From: Pictodentalium vernedei
Lineage: Eukaryota; Mollusca; Scaphopoda; Dentaliida; Dentaliidae
Assembly: GCA_031216915.1 (NCBI GenBank)
Contig: CM062296.1
Location: forward strand, 669,907,732-669,971,731
Direction: 5' to 3'
DNA length: 64,000 nt
This document shows positions 11,988 to 24,299 of this stretch, in pieces. A model generated the notes under the pieces. It was given only the letters and a program-made list of their open reading frames with translations. It had not been told where the DNA came from and made no database searches. Each line of letters opens with the position of its first letter. The stretch's first letter is position 1. The position numbers and the translations under genes are program-made.

Positions 11988-12122
11988 TACATGGCGTGTA
12001 GCTGGTTGATACATTTCCATACAAGGCGATGAGTGTTCATATCAGGTGAGGCGAAGCCGAACCTGATATGAACACTCATCGCCTTGTATGGAAATGTATC
12101 AGCCAGCTACACGCCATGTAAC
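11988..12122. repeat. Near-perfect 135-bp palindrome
   Basis: Arms of about 60 bp ('acatggcgtgtagctgg', 'atacatttccatacaagg', 'gagtgttcatatcagg') flank a 13-nt centre, gaggcgaagccga. The arms differ at only one or two positions, so the palindrome is young or maintained. The 'cacctgatat' text recurs in the perfect palindrome at 12885-12918, suggesting both belong to one element. Confidence 0.85.
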
Positions 12123-12884
12123 ATATTTATTATGTCGAAAGTCCATGTAAATCAAGCGATTAATAATTTTCTCCATAAACAAACAACGGCCCGGAATTTA
12201 TTTTTCAGGAACCACTATTGATAGCACCGCACAGAATCATGAACAGTAACAGGCACCGGTACGTGTAACCATGGTAATTGTAAACAAATCATCACTTTGC
12301 GAAGGGCGATTGCCGTACTTGTTTACAAATGAAACGAATCGCTGCTTGCCACTGAGATCAGTGCTGCTTGCCAACTCGGCATAATCTGGGGGCCCCTTGC
12401 GTACATTTACTGTTGTTACTACCAAAAAAGGACTAATAAAGCAGTTTTGAACATTAAAAATCACTTTTTTACTGTAGAGCAAACAATAACAATAACGCAA
12501 CTTGAACTTTGAAGTTGAATCTGAAACGCACACCGACTTTCTGTTAATTCTGTTTGATCGGAATGTTTCAAAAACAAGTTTGTTCATTTATTATTTATAG
12601 TGATGTTGATGTTGCCGATTTTGCAATTTCTGAAAATAGGAGCACCCTTTGGCATTGATGAGCTGGACAAATGTTCGTTTTCATCATCAAAGGGAGTCGT
12701 AAAACAAAGAACTTTTCAGACTACAAATATTATCTTCTGCCCATCTTTTTACATATTTAATGTTTTAAATCACAAAATACGGTATCTTGAAAATATTTTC
12801 GGAACCTAAATTCTCTTATTTTGTTTTAATTCAGATTTTGAAAATTCGAAGTGAGGGGAATTGCATCAAAATAGTAATGGCGGC

Positions 12885-12918
12885 TACTCACCTGATATTA
12901 ATTAATATCAGGTGAGTA
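12885..12918. repeat. Perfect 34-bp palindrome
   Basis: The segment reads the same on both strands, centred on ttaa with 'cacctgatatt' arms. It shares its arm text with the long palindrome at 11988-12122 and may mark the other side of the same non-autonomous element. Confidence 0.8.
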
Positions 12919-12984
12919 ACCCGATACGGTGGAATCTTTAGAAGGTATTCCAGCATTTTGATTGGACAAACTAACTTTGAGACA

Positions 12985-13560
12985 TAATAATTCTTTTTAT
13001 TATACGCTTTTTATAAGAATCTGATAATTCCACTCGTTCCAACCATGAATTGATCCATGAAAGTAAACAGCGCATTGAATCATTGATACGCGGAAGTGAT
13101 TTGATTGATACTCGGAACAGATAGCGTCTTGCAATCTGATTCAGCTGGTGGGTTTCTAGTCCAACCATGGCCTGAAAGTCCGTAATATAAGTTTTTGGTT
13201 TGGTACGTCCATTGAAAGGGCGTACCAAACCAAAAACTTATATTACGGACTTTCAGGCCATGTTTAGACTTTTGGGTTTCATGCATCAATTCAAGGTGAA
13301 TGTCTCTTGAATTATTGCTGGAAATGATCGGTATCCACTCAAAAACACTAGATTTTCTTTTCATTATACGTTTCGTGAACACATTGATCATTTCCAGTGA
13401 TAATTTGGCTCGTATTCACCTTGAAGTGATGCTTTGAAAGCCGCCATTTTAATTGATTCAGTGAAAGTGAAAATTTGTATACCTTCACGGTGGGGGGTAC
13501 GATTTCTATCTTTTCGCAATTTCTTCGATAATCTATCGTTTAGCCTATAATAAAATATTT
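12985..13560 (-). repeat. Dispersed palindromic repeat, inverted copy (partner at 19880-20440)
   Basis: About 560 bp match 19880-20440 in reverse orientation. Shared blocks include 'gcgtataataaaaagaa', 'cagctgaatcagattgcaag', a central palindrome around 13168-13262 built on 'ttggtttggtacgtcc', 'tagtgtttttgagtggata' and 'atagattatcgaagaaatt'. It has no coding content and is a probable MITE. The stretch 12123-12880 to its left shows nothing recognisable. Confidence 0.8.
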
Positions 13561-13697
13561 ATACTGTTGATTTCTCTATACCGTGTCCAGTGAGCGAGTT
13601 CCCAAAGCTAAGAATCGTGTAGCAGTCAACGTCGGTAAAAAATAGCTCACAACCCGAAGCGCCTTAAAACAGTTACTGAGTGTATTGATGTTAATTA

Positions 13698-14170
13698 AGT
13701 ATTTATTGAATGATATATCTACACGTCGATCATTTATTTATTCATTTATTGGGATTTAACGACACTTTAGACAGCCAGGGTCAACTCGTGTCAGCCAGTT
13801 TCACGGGTGGAGGAAGCCGGTGTACCCGGAGAGAAGCACCGAGTAACGGCGAGCAGCTGCCAAAATCCCAAACGTACTAACTCCAAACAAGCAGGGTTAG
13901 GGTTGGTTGAAAACAAATGCACCATCAACGTGCAATATGCATTAGAGCACAGCTTCACCGTGCTGTGAAGTATTTATTGAATGATATATCTATACGTCGA
14001 TCATTTATTTATTTATTGGGATTAACGACACTTTCGACAGCCAGGGTCAACTCGTGCAAGCCAGTTTCATGAAGTGCCTTGCCCAAGGACACAACGCAGT
14101 TACCCCTGGCGGGGATCGAGCCGTGAACCTTTCGGTTTGAAGTTCAATTGCGTAACCGCGTTCCCATAAG
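13698..14170 (-). mobile_element. SINE fragment with internal partial duplication
   Basis: The conserved SINE body ('acgggtggaggaagccgg' through 'gcaccatcaacgtgca') appears at 13800-13945. A (ttta)n-type tail region with its 5' flank is duplicated at 13698-13800 and 13967-14060. The second copy goes straight into 'cttgcccaaggacacaacgc' and a degraded tRNA-like head (14090-14165). It is read on the minus strand. Related copies are at 18283, 32216 and 45261. Confidence 0.7.
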
Positions 14171-16254
14171 TCGATCATTAAAGAATATCTGTATATCTTT
14201 GTGAGTAAAGGCACATCACATTTTATTACACATCCATTCAACTTTAAACCCTTGTATTTAATGGAATAGCCACTGTGACATAAATAGTTCTGTATTCAAT
14301 GGGTGATGTACAAGCCGGAACTTTTTCCCAGCACCGTTCTACCAGTTCCTTTCCCATCGAGTCATTAGTTACGCTTCGAAAAAAGTCTCCAAATTTCGTT
14401 ATACAATTATTGACCGTCTGTCGCATAGTATGAAAATGAAAACGTCCAAAGCAAAATAAAGTCGGTTCACAAAAAATTAGTTAACCAAAAATGAGATAAT
14501 ATTTAAAAAAAAACCCCAATCATTTCCAACCAGAACATTAACCCAGTCCCGTGGCCGTCTCGTTTTGTGATCCCGTTATATCTAAATTGGGCAACTCTAT
14601 TTCGGTAAATCTTCGTACATCTTGATACGCTTCGAACTTCTTTTAAAAATGTTTCTCCCAGCTGTTTTGCAAATCTGCACAAATTTGTACTTATATTTTT
14701 TCAAACTAACAGTAATAGCAAATGGTTATGCGTAAATGGGCACCAGTCGAAGAAAAAAAGCGATAGGAATTTTAACAAACACTGGTTCCGAAAAGGTTGT
14801 TATGATTTTTTATCGATCCATTTGATCAGTACAGCTTCAGTCAAAACAAACTTTTGGGTTTAAACATCGGAATTAAAATTTGTTTATTTAAAAGAATTTT
14901 AATGCATAGGTTGTGTAATAAACACAGAACGCGATGTGTGTTTGAATCGGTGGGTGTTTTACATAACAAGTTGGAATGGCGTAATCATATTTCGCTCGAG
15001 TCTATGACGTTCTTCTATTTATCAACAGCCGTCTGCGTCCAAGCTCCACGAAAAGTGAGTAGTAAACAAACATATCAAAACAACATCTAATTTCTAACTG
15101 AATTAGACTGGTGGACAGAGAGCTTGAGAGTCTCTGCCTTGGCGAACAAATAAGATGTTCATCCCCTCGAACATTTGTTTTTGTTAGCCTACTGCTCTGG
15201 GGTCTATCTCTAATATCGGCAGTGGTTGCATGTTGGAAGAACACTCTGTGGATTACAACATACGCCATATATTGATATACTGTCTTGAAAATAACTGAAA
15301 AAGACTGAATATCTTGTAACCAGGCAAAACAACCCTAACAATCTGAAATTCAATATATTTGCTACCCTGGTAATGTCAACACAGAACGATAACGCGGAAT
15401 TCAGTTCGCTGTATCTTCAACTGAACCCAACTTGAAAACATTGGCCCAAAAGGAAAGTTGGGTTGAGTAATTAGGCCAAGCTATGTGTTTTTTCAACAGT
15501 TGTATCTTGGTGCAACAGATTAGTCGAAACACAAGTTCAGTTTGTCGTGATGGAATACTTTCTTGTGAAAAATAACCTGTTGATTCTTTGTGTGTCTACG
15601 GTGTTTTCTGTACTAAAATTTCTAATCGCTAGCTCTACCCTTCATACTAGGGCAAAGCGATTGAATGAAATTGTGTATTTCAGAAAGCTAGCATATACAC
15701 ACCATATTATCCAAACGAGGCCGCGGTGAAGCGACAATATAACGATTTAATCCACGCCTATTACTTTTTCTCCAGTTCCGTGTTTACAATTCCGCACGGA
15801 ACACGTCTTCCATACGGATTTACGTTGACGGACTATTTTCCGACCTCACGTCAAGGATCAATCAAATTAACTAAACAGCACCCATTTTCGTAATCGGACA
15901 AGCAAAACGTCATATTCTGACCTAGATCAATTCGGAAGCTGTGATGACAGCCGATAAATCGAATGTCAATTGGAAAATGTTTTTGTTTACATCAACAAAA
16001 AGTAACGAAATTAAACTTATTCTATAAATGGGAAGTGATTTTATAACACTCAGGTTCTGACTTTGAAGCGAATATCTCTCACATAACGGAAGCTAATTTC
16101 TGAAAAATACAAATAAATAATCTATTTGGACACAATTTTCATTTATATATTTCTGTCTCACGTGTTTGCCAATCACACCCGAATTTTGTTTTTGTTTTTA
16201 TTTCAAGCAGACGTCAAAACTGTCAAATTCTACAATTAAGACCTAATTTTTAAA
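14171..16254. other. Non-coding stretch, nothing recognised
   Basis: Only short random open frames are present, without domain character or repeat structure shared with the rest of the window. Confidence 0.5.
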
Positions 16255-16494
16255 TTAACCCTTTACCCAATGAATCGGCCGCATCCGCCCGCGTAATGTG
16301 CAAATTCAGCAGTTGAAAAAATATTATTTTTCGAAAAATTTCAACAAAACCATATCATGTGACCCCTCGTTGGAACGAGCTCGTTCCAACGAGGGGTCAC
16401 GTGATATGGCTTTGTTGAAATTTTTTTTTAAATTTAAAAATATTATATTTAAAATAATAAATTTTGATATCGTCTGCGTTGGGTAAAGGGTTAA
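16255..16494. mobile_element. TTAA-flanked palindromic MITE, family B variant
   Basis: TTAA-CCCTTTACCC at the left and GGGTAAAGGG-TTAA at the right enclose a palindrome centred at about 16380 (gagctcgttcc). The core 'cccctcgttggaacgagctc' is shared with the other family B copies, but the sequence between core and termini has diverged (tttcaacaaa arms), so this is a subfamily. Confidence 0.85.
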
Positions 16495-18282
16495 TAGATA
16501 GTGTGTCATAGTAGCGTGTATACACGCGGAAATCCACAATGTGTGTATACGTTCGTCAATACAGTACGCATGCCATCGCGGACAGATAGAACTTCCGCTT
16601 TGAAACTCATGCCGTATTGACGAAGGCATCCACACATCGTGACGTTTTCTGTATTTCCAATTATGTGAAATCATGCAATCTGGTGGGTGTGATTCTTCAA
16701 CTTCAGAATTGTTTCGGTTAGGTGCCTTATATGGCATTTTGAGATTGGATTGACTGTTGCGATCTAATATCATTGTATCTTGTTTCATTGTGCTACGCAC
16801 AAACTGTAGTTTTCTGTCCAGCTGCTAATAGTGGGTCATATCATCTCTCGAGAGCATAAAAATGCCAAATGCAACACTTCCATCGAGGGACGACGTGGAG
16901 CTAAGTCTACTACACCTACCTCAACGTGGTGTTTCTAACTAGCCAGTCAATGTTAGTCCACTGTATGTTATTTATGACACGACTTGACCCTTGCTGTTGA
17001 AAGTGACATCAAACCTCAATCAGTGGCGGCGGTACTAAAATTGAAGTGTGGAGTTGGCAATTAAGTATTTTTCTCGGCGTTTGTCTTATTCTTGTGATTA
17101 GTAAAGGGTTAATTTATAATTGATAATGATAAATAAAAAACTTCCATGGGTAATTTTATTAGATGGTCTGAAAAGTCATATACCTCTGCCCCCACCCCCA
17201 TCGTTTCCGTCGTCACTGACTCCAATAAATGAATAAATAAACAAATAAAATGTACCAAATCCAACACAACATCAAAACAACAACAACAATGGTTCCTACT
17301 CAGTACTCGCAAGGGGTGGGAGGATTGTTCAATCTCATTTCATCAGCTGAAGTTCAGCGGGAAACAAACAACCAAATGAAGCTGAACACAATTGTCAGAT
17401 CGTGGAAGACAACATCACCTTCGGTGGATGTCGAAAGGGTTTAACCTTGTGAATATCACTAAATCACAAATCCCAACTTTTATGTCATCAGAAATGGATA
17501 CAAGTTTCGACCTTTCGTACACAGATCAAGTAACAAGCGAACGAAGCTCGATTGTTTAATGACGATAGTGTTGAAAATTAGAATTTCCTTAAAAAGAACT
17601 GTCACTTATCTAATGAGAGCTAAAGCTTCCAATTACGAGAATAGAAATAGATTTGAAAATTGTCCAAAAGGATTTCAAGAAGAAATCGATAGTACTTAGT
17701 TGAGTTTTTTTCTTCAGTAGATAATGGTTTTAAAGATGTTTTACGGTTACAGTTCTGTCTTTCGTCTCTACAATATTATAACTCATTACTCAAAGCTAAT
17801 TCTTTACAATGAAATGTAAGCGACTTTGATCGAGTTCAACGAACGGAAAGTTTTCCATCAGAGATGGCCACAAGGCCTCAGTCCAAGAGGTTTCGCCCAA
17901 AGTCGTTTCGCGCCAGTATGGAGGCGAAACGATCTGGGGCAAAATATCACTCTAAAATAAGTTGGGTTAAAAATCAACCCAAATCAACTGGGTTGAATGA
18001 ATATGAACAAAACTGATTTTAGAGTGTATCTGGAATTGAAACAAACTTCGTCAGTTTGACATCACCTGCTCGACATCTGGAAGTAATATCAATATTTCAG
18101 AAGCCTTGGAATAACAATACTTTTGGGCTGTGTCCTTAGGCCTGCAAAGTGAAAAGTGAACAGGGTTTTAAATGTCTTGTGATGCTGAAGTATTGGTGCA
18201 GATTTGTACTGCTGGAGTATTCTGTGGCTCGAGCTCAGAAATTATGAAATCATTGAACTCTCGATATTACAGAACACTTGGA
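16495..18282. other. Non-coding stretch, nothing recognised
   Basis: No supported gene is seen. A short imperfect inverted repeat lies around 16511-16545, and CA-rich text at 17270-17290 gives spurious frames. Confidence 0.5.
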
Positions 18283-18845
18283 GGTCCGTAGCTCAGTGGT
18301 TAGGGCATTGGACTTCAAAAACTCCACGGTTCGATCCCCATCACGAGTAACTACGTTGTATCCTTGGGCAAGATACTTAACCCTTTACCTAATATGAGAA
18401 GCAGACGACACTTGCAAAACAATTCTTGAATAACTTATGTTTTTCCTTTTTTGTCTCAAAAACTTAGGTTATGACCTCTCATTCCAACGAGGGGTCATAA
18501 CCTATGTTTTTGAGACAAAAAATGAAAAAAATATTGAAAATTAATTGGCGATTTTTGAGAATAGCGCTGGCCGGTTTTGGCGTTACGTTAGGTAAAGGGT
18601 TAATCCAGATTGCATACGTGGGGGCACAGGGGCTCTGTGTACTAAAGCGTATTGCACGACGATGGTGCATTGTCTTCAATCAATGTTAACCTTTCTTGTG
18701 CGGAATTAGTAAGTTGGGAAGTCTGGAAGTCGCTCGCCGCTGTTCGGTGATTCTCTCCGAGTACCCCGACTTCCTCCACCCGTGAAACTGCCCGACACGA
18801 GGTGACCAAGGCTGTCGGATTTGTCGTTAAAACCCAATTAATTAA
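18283..18845 (+). mobile_element. tRNA-derived SINE, split by a MITE
   Basis: A tRNA-like head has a box A (tagctcagtggttag, 18289-18303) and a box B (ggttcgatccc, 18328-18338), the internal RNA polymerase III promoter. After the MITE at 18377-18603 the SINE body resumes ('gattgcatacgtgggggcac' and, near 18765-18800, the complement of the 'ggaggaagccgg' block). The tail at about 18825-18845 is 'aattaattaatt'. Confidence 0.75.
18377..18603. mobile_element. TTAA-flanked palindromic MITE, family B, inside a SINE
   Basis: The termini are TTAA-CCCTTTACCTAA and GGTAAAGGG-TTAA, with a central palindrome at about 18450-18520. It is close in sequence to the 3554-3804 copy, including the 'gaatagcgctggccggtttt' block near the right end. 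Insertion into the SINE dates it as younger than that SINE. Confidence 0.88.
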
Positions 18846-19879
18846 TTTGGCGAAATATCTGAGAGAAAAATATTAGTTACCGTTATTCGAGAATATTCTA
18901 TTTCATGTGACTTTCTCTTTCTCTGATTGAGAGGTACTGTACTATTTCCTAAGGTTTTGCCCTTTTTGGGGGGGGGGGGGATCTTAAAATAAACGTGCAC
19001 TATTCACGCGTACTATACACTTTCTAAAATAGCCGTGTAAGATATTCTAGGGCGTGAGAATGACGGAATCAATTAAGAGACTTTTCTCTAGAATTGTGTT
19101 TCGTTATTTCCAAGTTCAAGAATACAGCTGCGCACAAAAATGTAGTTCTGGTATATAATATCTTCCTGGAAGTTCCCGTACATCCGTTTCTCACAAGGTC
19201 GTAAAACTGTCCAATATGCCTAAAATTCATTTACACTGATTGGTATAATAACACCTCCATAGCGTGAAACTCCAAAATTCCTGTTTCAGGCCACAGTCTT
19301 TGATAATAAGCAGTGTATTTAGGATTCGAAGCCTGACGGGTAACAACATTCTTCCCCAGTTTGTTCGATATAATATTAGGGACTATTCTTCCATAAGGAC
19401 CACTATTGTAGTACATGTATAGTCAACTGCAAGCCATGCAAAATTTATATTATATTCCAGAGTATATGAGTGACCATTTACACTCACTAGTTTGAAAACT
19501 AATCCACTCTGAGACGCCATCTTAGGGCATATCAGTTTTAAAAGCAGTGTAAATTTCCCAACACCAGGGGCTAGTATCAGATAAATTTATTTCCTAACAA
19601 TCCCTTTCATTTCGAAGGCACATTTTGTAACTCATCGGTATCACTGTTCGGGGTCATCAGCATGAAGAAAATGGGCCATCATATTAGGTTTGACAGAAAT
19701 TTCCGACATGCACGAAAGAAGATATAACATGGAGTAGCATGTACGTAACGGAAAAGACAACGCAAAACACTCCGAAAACTAAATTTTCTGTGCACCTGTC
19801 TGCTCTCTGTGTGTTATTCGTGTAACAGATAATAAGTTGAAGAGCAGATATCATCCAAAGTACCCAAAGAAAACAAATA
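18846..19879. other. Non-coding stretch, nothing recognised
   Basis: This stretch holds a 12-base G run at 18969-18980 and otherwise unique AT-rich sequence with no supported gene. Confidence 0.5.
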
Positions 19880-20440
19880 TTATTATACGTTAAACGGTAG
19901 ATTATCGAAGAAATTGCGGAAAGATAGAAATCTTATCCCCCACTGAAGATATAGAAATTTTCACTTTCACGGTATCAATCAAAATGGCGTCTTTCAAAGC
20001 ATCACTTCAAGGTGAAAATATCACTGTAAATGATCAATTTGTTCTAGAAACAGATACTGAAAAGAAAATCTAGTGTTTTTGAGTGGATACCGATCATTTC
20101 CAGCAATAATACAACACGTATTCACCTTGAATTGATGCATGAAACCCGCTAGTCCAAACACGGCCTGAAAGTCCGGAATATAAGTTTTTGGTTTGGTACG
20201 TCCTTTTAAAGGACGTACCAAACCAAAAACTTATATTACGGACTTTCGGGCCATGTTTGGACTAGAAACCCGCCAGCTGAATCAGATTGCAAGACACTGT
20301 CTGTTCCGATTATCAATCTGATCACTTCCACGTATCAATGATTCAATGCGCTCTTTACTTTCATGCATCAGTTCAAGGTTGAAACGAGTGGAATTATCAG
20401 ATTCTTATAAAAAGCGTATAATAAAAAGAAAATCTAGTGT
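19880..20440 (+). repeat. Dispersed palindromic repeat, direct copy
   Basis: This is the partner of 12985-13560 in the opposite orientation. The central palindrome around 20150-20265 has arms containing 'ggcctgaaagtccg' and 'ttggtttggtacgtcc'. 'ctagtgtttttgagtggata' boxes at 20069 and 20439 flank it, and a further copy of that box lies near 11834 and 11965. Confidence 0.8.
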
Positions 20441-20726
20441 TTTTGAGTGGATACCGAAGAGCGAGCGAAAATAACCATTTGCCTCGGTCACAAATGAGAT
20501 CGTTTTCAGTATCCACTCGAAAACACTTGATATCCTCTATTTCACATTAGTACAAACACTAGATTCCTGACTACCTCAGTTTCATCGCGTTGCCTATCAC
20601 AAAAATTAACTTTCGAAGTCTCTCCTATTTTCTTGGGGGCCATCTTTTATTTTGACGCTCGCATAAAAAGCAAAACCGGCTGCAAAAGCCTCTTTAGCCC
20701 ATTTAAGATGGATGAAATAATATAAC

Positions 20727-20912
20727 AATAACATGATTTTCAATGGCATTACGGTTCATTAGCGGCCCAACAGAAATGATTAACAGCCCGATGTTTTATA
20801 AGCGGCTCGAGACGAAGTCGACGGCCGCTAATAAGACAGAGAGGGTTGTTAATCACTTCTGGCGGGCCGCTAATAAAACCGTAATGTCCGAGAAAGTCAT
20901 GTTATTACTATT
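20727..20912. repeat. Imperfect inverted repeat
   Basis: 'taacatgattttcaatgg..attacggttcattagcggcc' on the left is mirrored by 'ggccgctaataaaaccgtaatgt..gtcatgtta' on the right, with a second mirrored block 'gaaatgattaaca' / 'tgttaatcacttc'. It is probably a MITE without other copies in the window. Confidence 0.65.
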
Positions 20913-21210
20913 ATTGCTACTAATAGGGAAGGACATTCAAGTAACCTCAAAATAACTGCACGTCAATAGCTTAATCATTTCCAAGATTATTCAACATCCT
21001 GTAATCAAGAAATATACTGACATTTTAATGTGAATAGAAAATAAACAATAAAGTTAAGAGTTTGAACATTAAATATTCATGAAATGTCGGCATTTACTTT
21101 TTACATTTTTATGAAATAACTGAAGTAAAACTCCAGCATCGAATTTTGCCTGCTTCAAAACACAGAACTATACATGTCTGTACTGACCTTATCAGGGCGC
21201 GTGTGTGTGT

Positions 21211-21242
<32 letters not shown>

Positions 21243-22679
21243 CGGAAAAAATACAGGATCCTATCCTGGTTTTTTTTTGCATTTCACCCTCCGAGGGACC
21301 CACCCTCTCCTTTTTTCCAATTTCGCAAGGTTTTTTTTTTCGGTTAACCCACCCCCAGCCCCAAATTTTTCCATGTTTTGCAATTTTTTCCCGGCCATTT
21401 TCAGACACCCTCTCCTAAGTTATCGTTCCTACATATAACAGTTCACGAATATTAGTATTAAACAATGTTAAAATAACAATAACATTTTGTTTTGTTGTGT
21501 TAATTTTATTTTGAGTTTTAACTTGGAAAGTGTTAGAAAAATTATATTTTGTTTCTATTGTTTGTTAGAAGCTTATTGAATTTAACGTTTTCTTTTTCAT
21601 TTTTATTTTATAATATATTCGATAATCAAGCCAGAACAGCTACTTATCACTACCACTCCTAGCCATATATGGTGTTAAATGATGTTTTAATATTCTAGAT
21701 TGCTGTTAATGACTTTAATTTGGCTGAAAATGTAGCCTGGAAAAAAATTGCAAATGGTTGGACAAAAATATTTTTTGTGTCTTTCGACCACCCACCCATC
21801 CCAGCATAGGGATCCTGCAATTTCTTCCGCCCCCCCCCCCCCTCCCCCGACATTATATAATTATTTGGCTCCTCGTGTTCCAGTAGAGAGGTTTAAACTG
21901 TTTTAATTGGCGTAATAACCAAGATAAAAATGCTGTGAGGTTTGTTTTTCTCACACGGTATCCGAACTTTCAAAGCGGGAACAGAAGATTATGAACGTAA
22001 CGTGAAGGCAAGCGGACAAATTTATATGCAGTCTCGTTTAATTGTTGTTTTGAACAGTGTGGAAAAGGAATCTTCAACAAAAACTTAAACGTTCAAACGA
22101 GATGAAAATATGTTGACACTCGTACCCAGTATCTAAACGGACTTTATTCCTCTACACCGTTTTCATGTCCTTCGTACCAAGAAGCAGAGAGTCCAGTTTG
22201 AGCCAACATAATTAGAAAATTATAAAAGAAAATTCTCAGGGCCTCCGTTACGATAAGTTACAAATTTGAGGACGGGGCCCAACGGTTTTCTTGTCTTTTC
22301 TGACCCCCTCGGCTGTAGTGAGCTTCAATTCGTTTTAAACAACAACGGAACCCAACCTGCGTACAACCTAAATGATCCATCTGGCCTCTCCACAAACGCA
22401 GTTCCTTCCTTTGTTATTTGATAACTTTTGGAGTTTTTTGTCTTGACGCTAGGGTCGCCAAGTTGACATTCTATTGAGCTTTTCTCCAAAATCAGTCGTT
22501 ATACCTTCCCCGTCCCTTTCAGTTCAAAGATCACGCACGTTCAATTAAGGCTGTTGGAGCATGGAAAACAGATCGGCCAGTTATCCTTAAACTAGTTTCA
22601 GTCAAGAGAGATAACTCAGTAAGGAGAACCTTCGGATCTCTGGTAACAGAAGCTGTGGACTTCACAACTCGTCTCCAGT
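20913..22679. other. Non-coding stretch with G/C homopolymers
   Basis: A (GT)n-(G)n run spans 21200-21240 and a C run 21831-21842. The long open frames over the G run are artefacts. No supported gene is present. Confidence 0.55.
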
Positions 22680-22681
22680 TG

Positions 22682-22714
22682 TAGTAATAGTAGTGAAAAA
22701 TCTTAGTAGCAGTT

Positions 22715-22760
<46 letters not shown>

Positions 22761-23215
22761 AGACTCGTGATGGTAGCGACGATAGTGCTAGTTTTAGTGA
22801 CGTGGTAGTTGTAGTATTGGGGTATTAATGAAACTCCACGGTAGCAGTGGTAGAATGGCAGGAGTGGTGGGGTAGGAAATCGTAGAAGTTGTAGTAGTGG
22901 TAGTAGAGAGAGTCCAACGTACTGGGAGTGGTAGTAGTAAAGATGTAGTAGTAGTTGTGGTAATATTAGTGGTGAAAGATATAGGCATATCAGTGACAGA
23001 AGTGGTAGATGTTGTTGTAGTGACAGTAGTGTAAGTGTTGGTACCAGTGAAAGCTCATGTCAGTTGTATTCTTGGGATAATGGCAGTAGTAGAAGCACCT
23101 AGTACTAGCTCTTGTATTATTAATAGTGTTTGTGAAATTAGTAGAGGTAGTGCTGAAGGCCATAGTAGTAATGTAGCAATGACAGAAGTATTTGGTAGTA
23201 GTAACAATTCTGAAA
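22682..23215. repeat. AGT trinucleotide microsatellite, perfect core plus decayed flank
   Basis: A pure (AGT)n core at about 22708-22757 continues as interrupted AGT/TGGT-rich text to about 23215. This is the pattern of an old, degrading microsatellite. Serine- or threonine-rich frames here are not genes. Confidence 0.85.
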
Positions 23216-24299
23216 GAGTCTGCGGAATCACCGGGTGAAATGTTGGAAAATGGAAAGTGTCAATAACATTCTCTCGCAGTTTTATATAGACTCATTCAAA
23301 TTATGAAAAAGAAAAATGTAAAACAATTTATTACGACTCATACAGCCGGGGACTCGTATAGGAACTCTTGTTGTATGCGTGGGACACGTGTTGTATCCGC
23401 GATAATACATGGATATAACTACCTATGGTAGTGAATGGTCTTGTGTTATGAGCCACCCAACGAAGTTGGAATGACTTATGACGACCGTTAACCTTTTTTT
23501 CCTTCCGCCGCCATTTAAGGCACTCCCAGGTTAAGCTATTCTAACGACATCTAACACACTTACAGCCATGTGCTTCTAGTTCTCAAGTGAAGCTGCGATT
23601 TTTGATTTCGTGTCTATATCCAAAGCAGTTCCCAATTTAGGGGTTTGTCTTAAACTTTTGAGTCCAAGTCAAATATCTAACTTTCCTTCTTGACATTTTG
23701 GAAATATATTCTTCAACAAAAGACATATCCGAAATGTTGTACCGACCTGGGAAATTATGAATGGTTATGGTCGATTTTTCGGTTGACGTTATTGGCAGAT
23801 TTTCATGAAAGTTTACTATGTTGTAGAGCCAAAACAAATGAAGAGACACCTGATTTTTAGTTTTTCGATTTATCGCCATTTTAAAGGTTTTAACGTCAGT
23901 TCAAATGTTGTTTTTTATGGACTTTTTTTTATTAAAAACTCTGATTTTCTAACATGCATAGTTGTCTATTAATAATACACACAGCCGCGAAATTTCACTT
24001 ACTATAACCTTGGTGATGTCTCTATTAAACACACTTGTGAGAATTTTAAATTTCAATCTTTACCCAAAATAACGCCAAATTGACGTTTTCTCCGTGAATG
24101 TCTAATATCGACCACGTTATTGAACTCTTCTTCTCCAAATTTTGGAAATATAGTCTCCAATAAAAACCATATCTAAAAATGCAATCAGTTTTTAGCCGAT
24201 GAAAAATTCGTCTCGGGCTCCCGTTGGGTGGTGACGGGAGGACTTCAATGTCGCAAAAATTAAAGTTCGTCCGATTTCCGTGAAATTGTAGTGTGTGTA

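Noticed and set aside
16324-16800. 158-residue minus-strand open frame
   Set aside because: It runs through a MITE palindrome and starts at a non-ATG-supported context with no protein family character.
18283-18360. A functional tRNA gene
   Set aside because: Box A and B are present but the arms do not pair as a mature tRNA and a SINE body follows; it is a SINE head.
21109-21438. Overlapping open frames on both strands with poly-Gly/poly-Pro
   Set aside because: They cross a G homopolymer of about 30 bases; there is no domain and composition alone explains them.
22794-23238. Thr/Ser-rich frames
   Set aside because: They are decayed AGT microsatellite, not protein genes.
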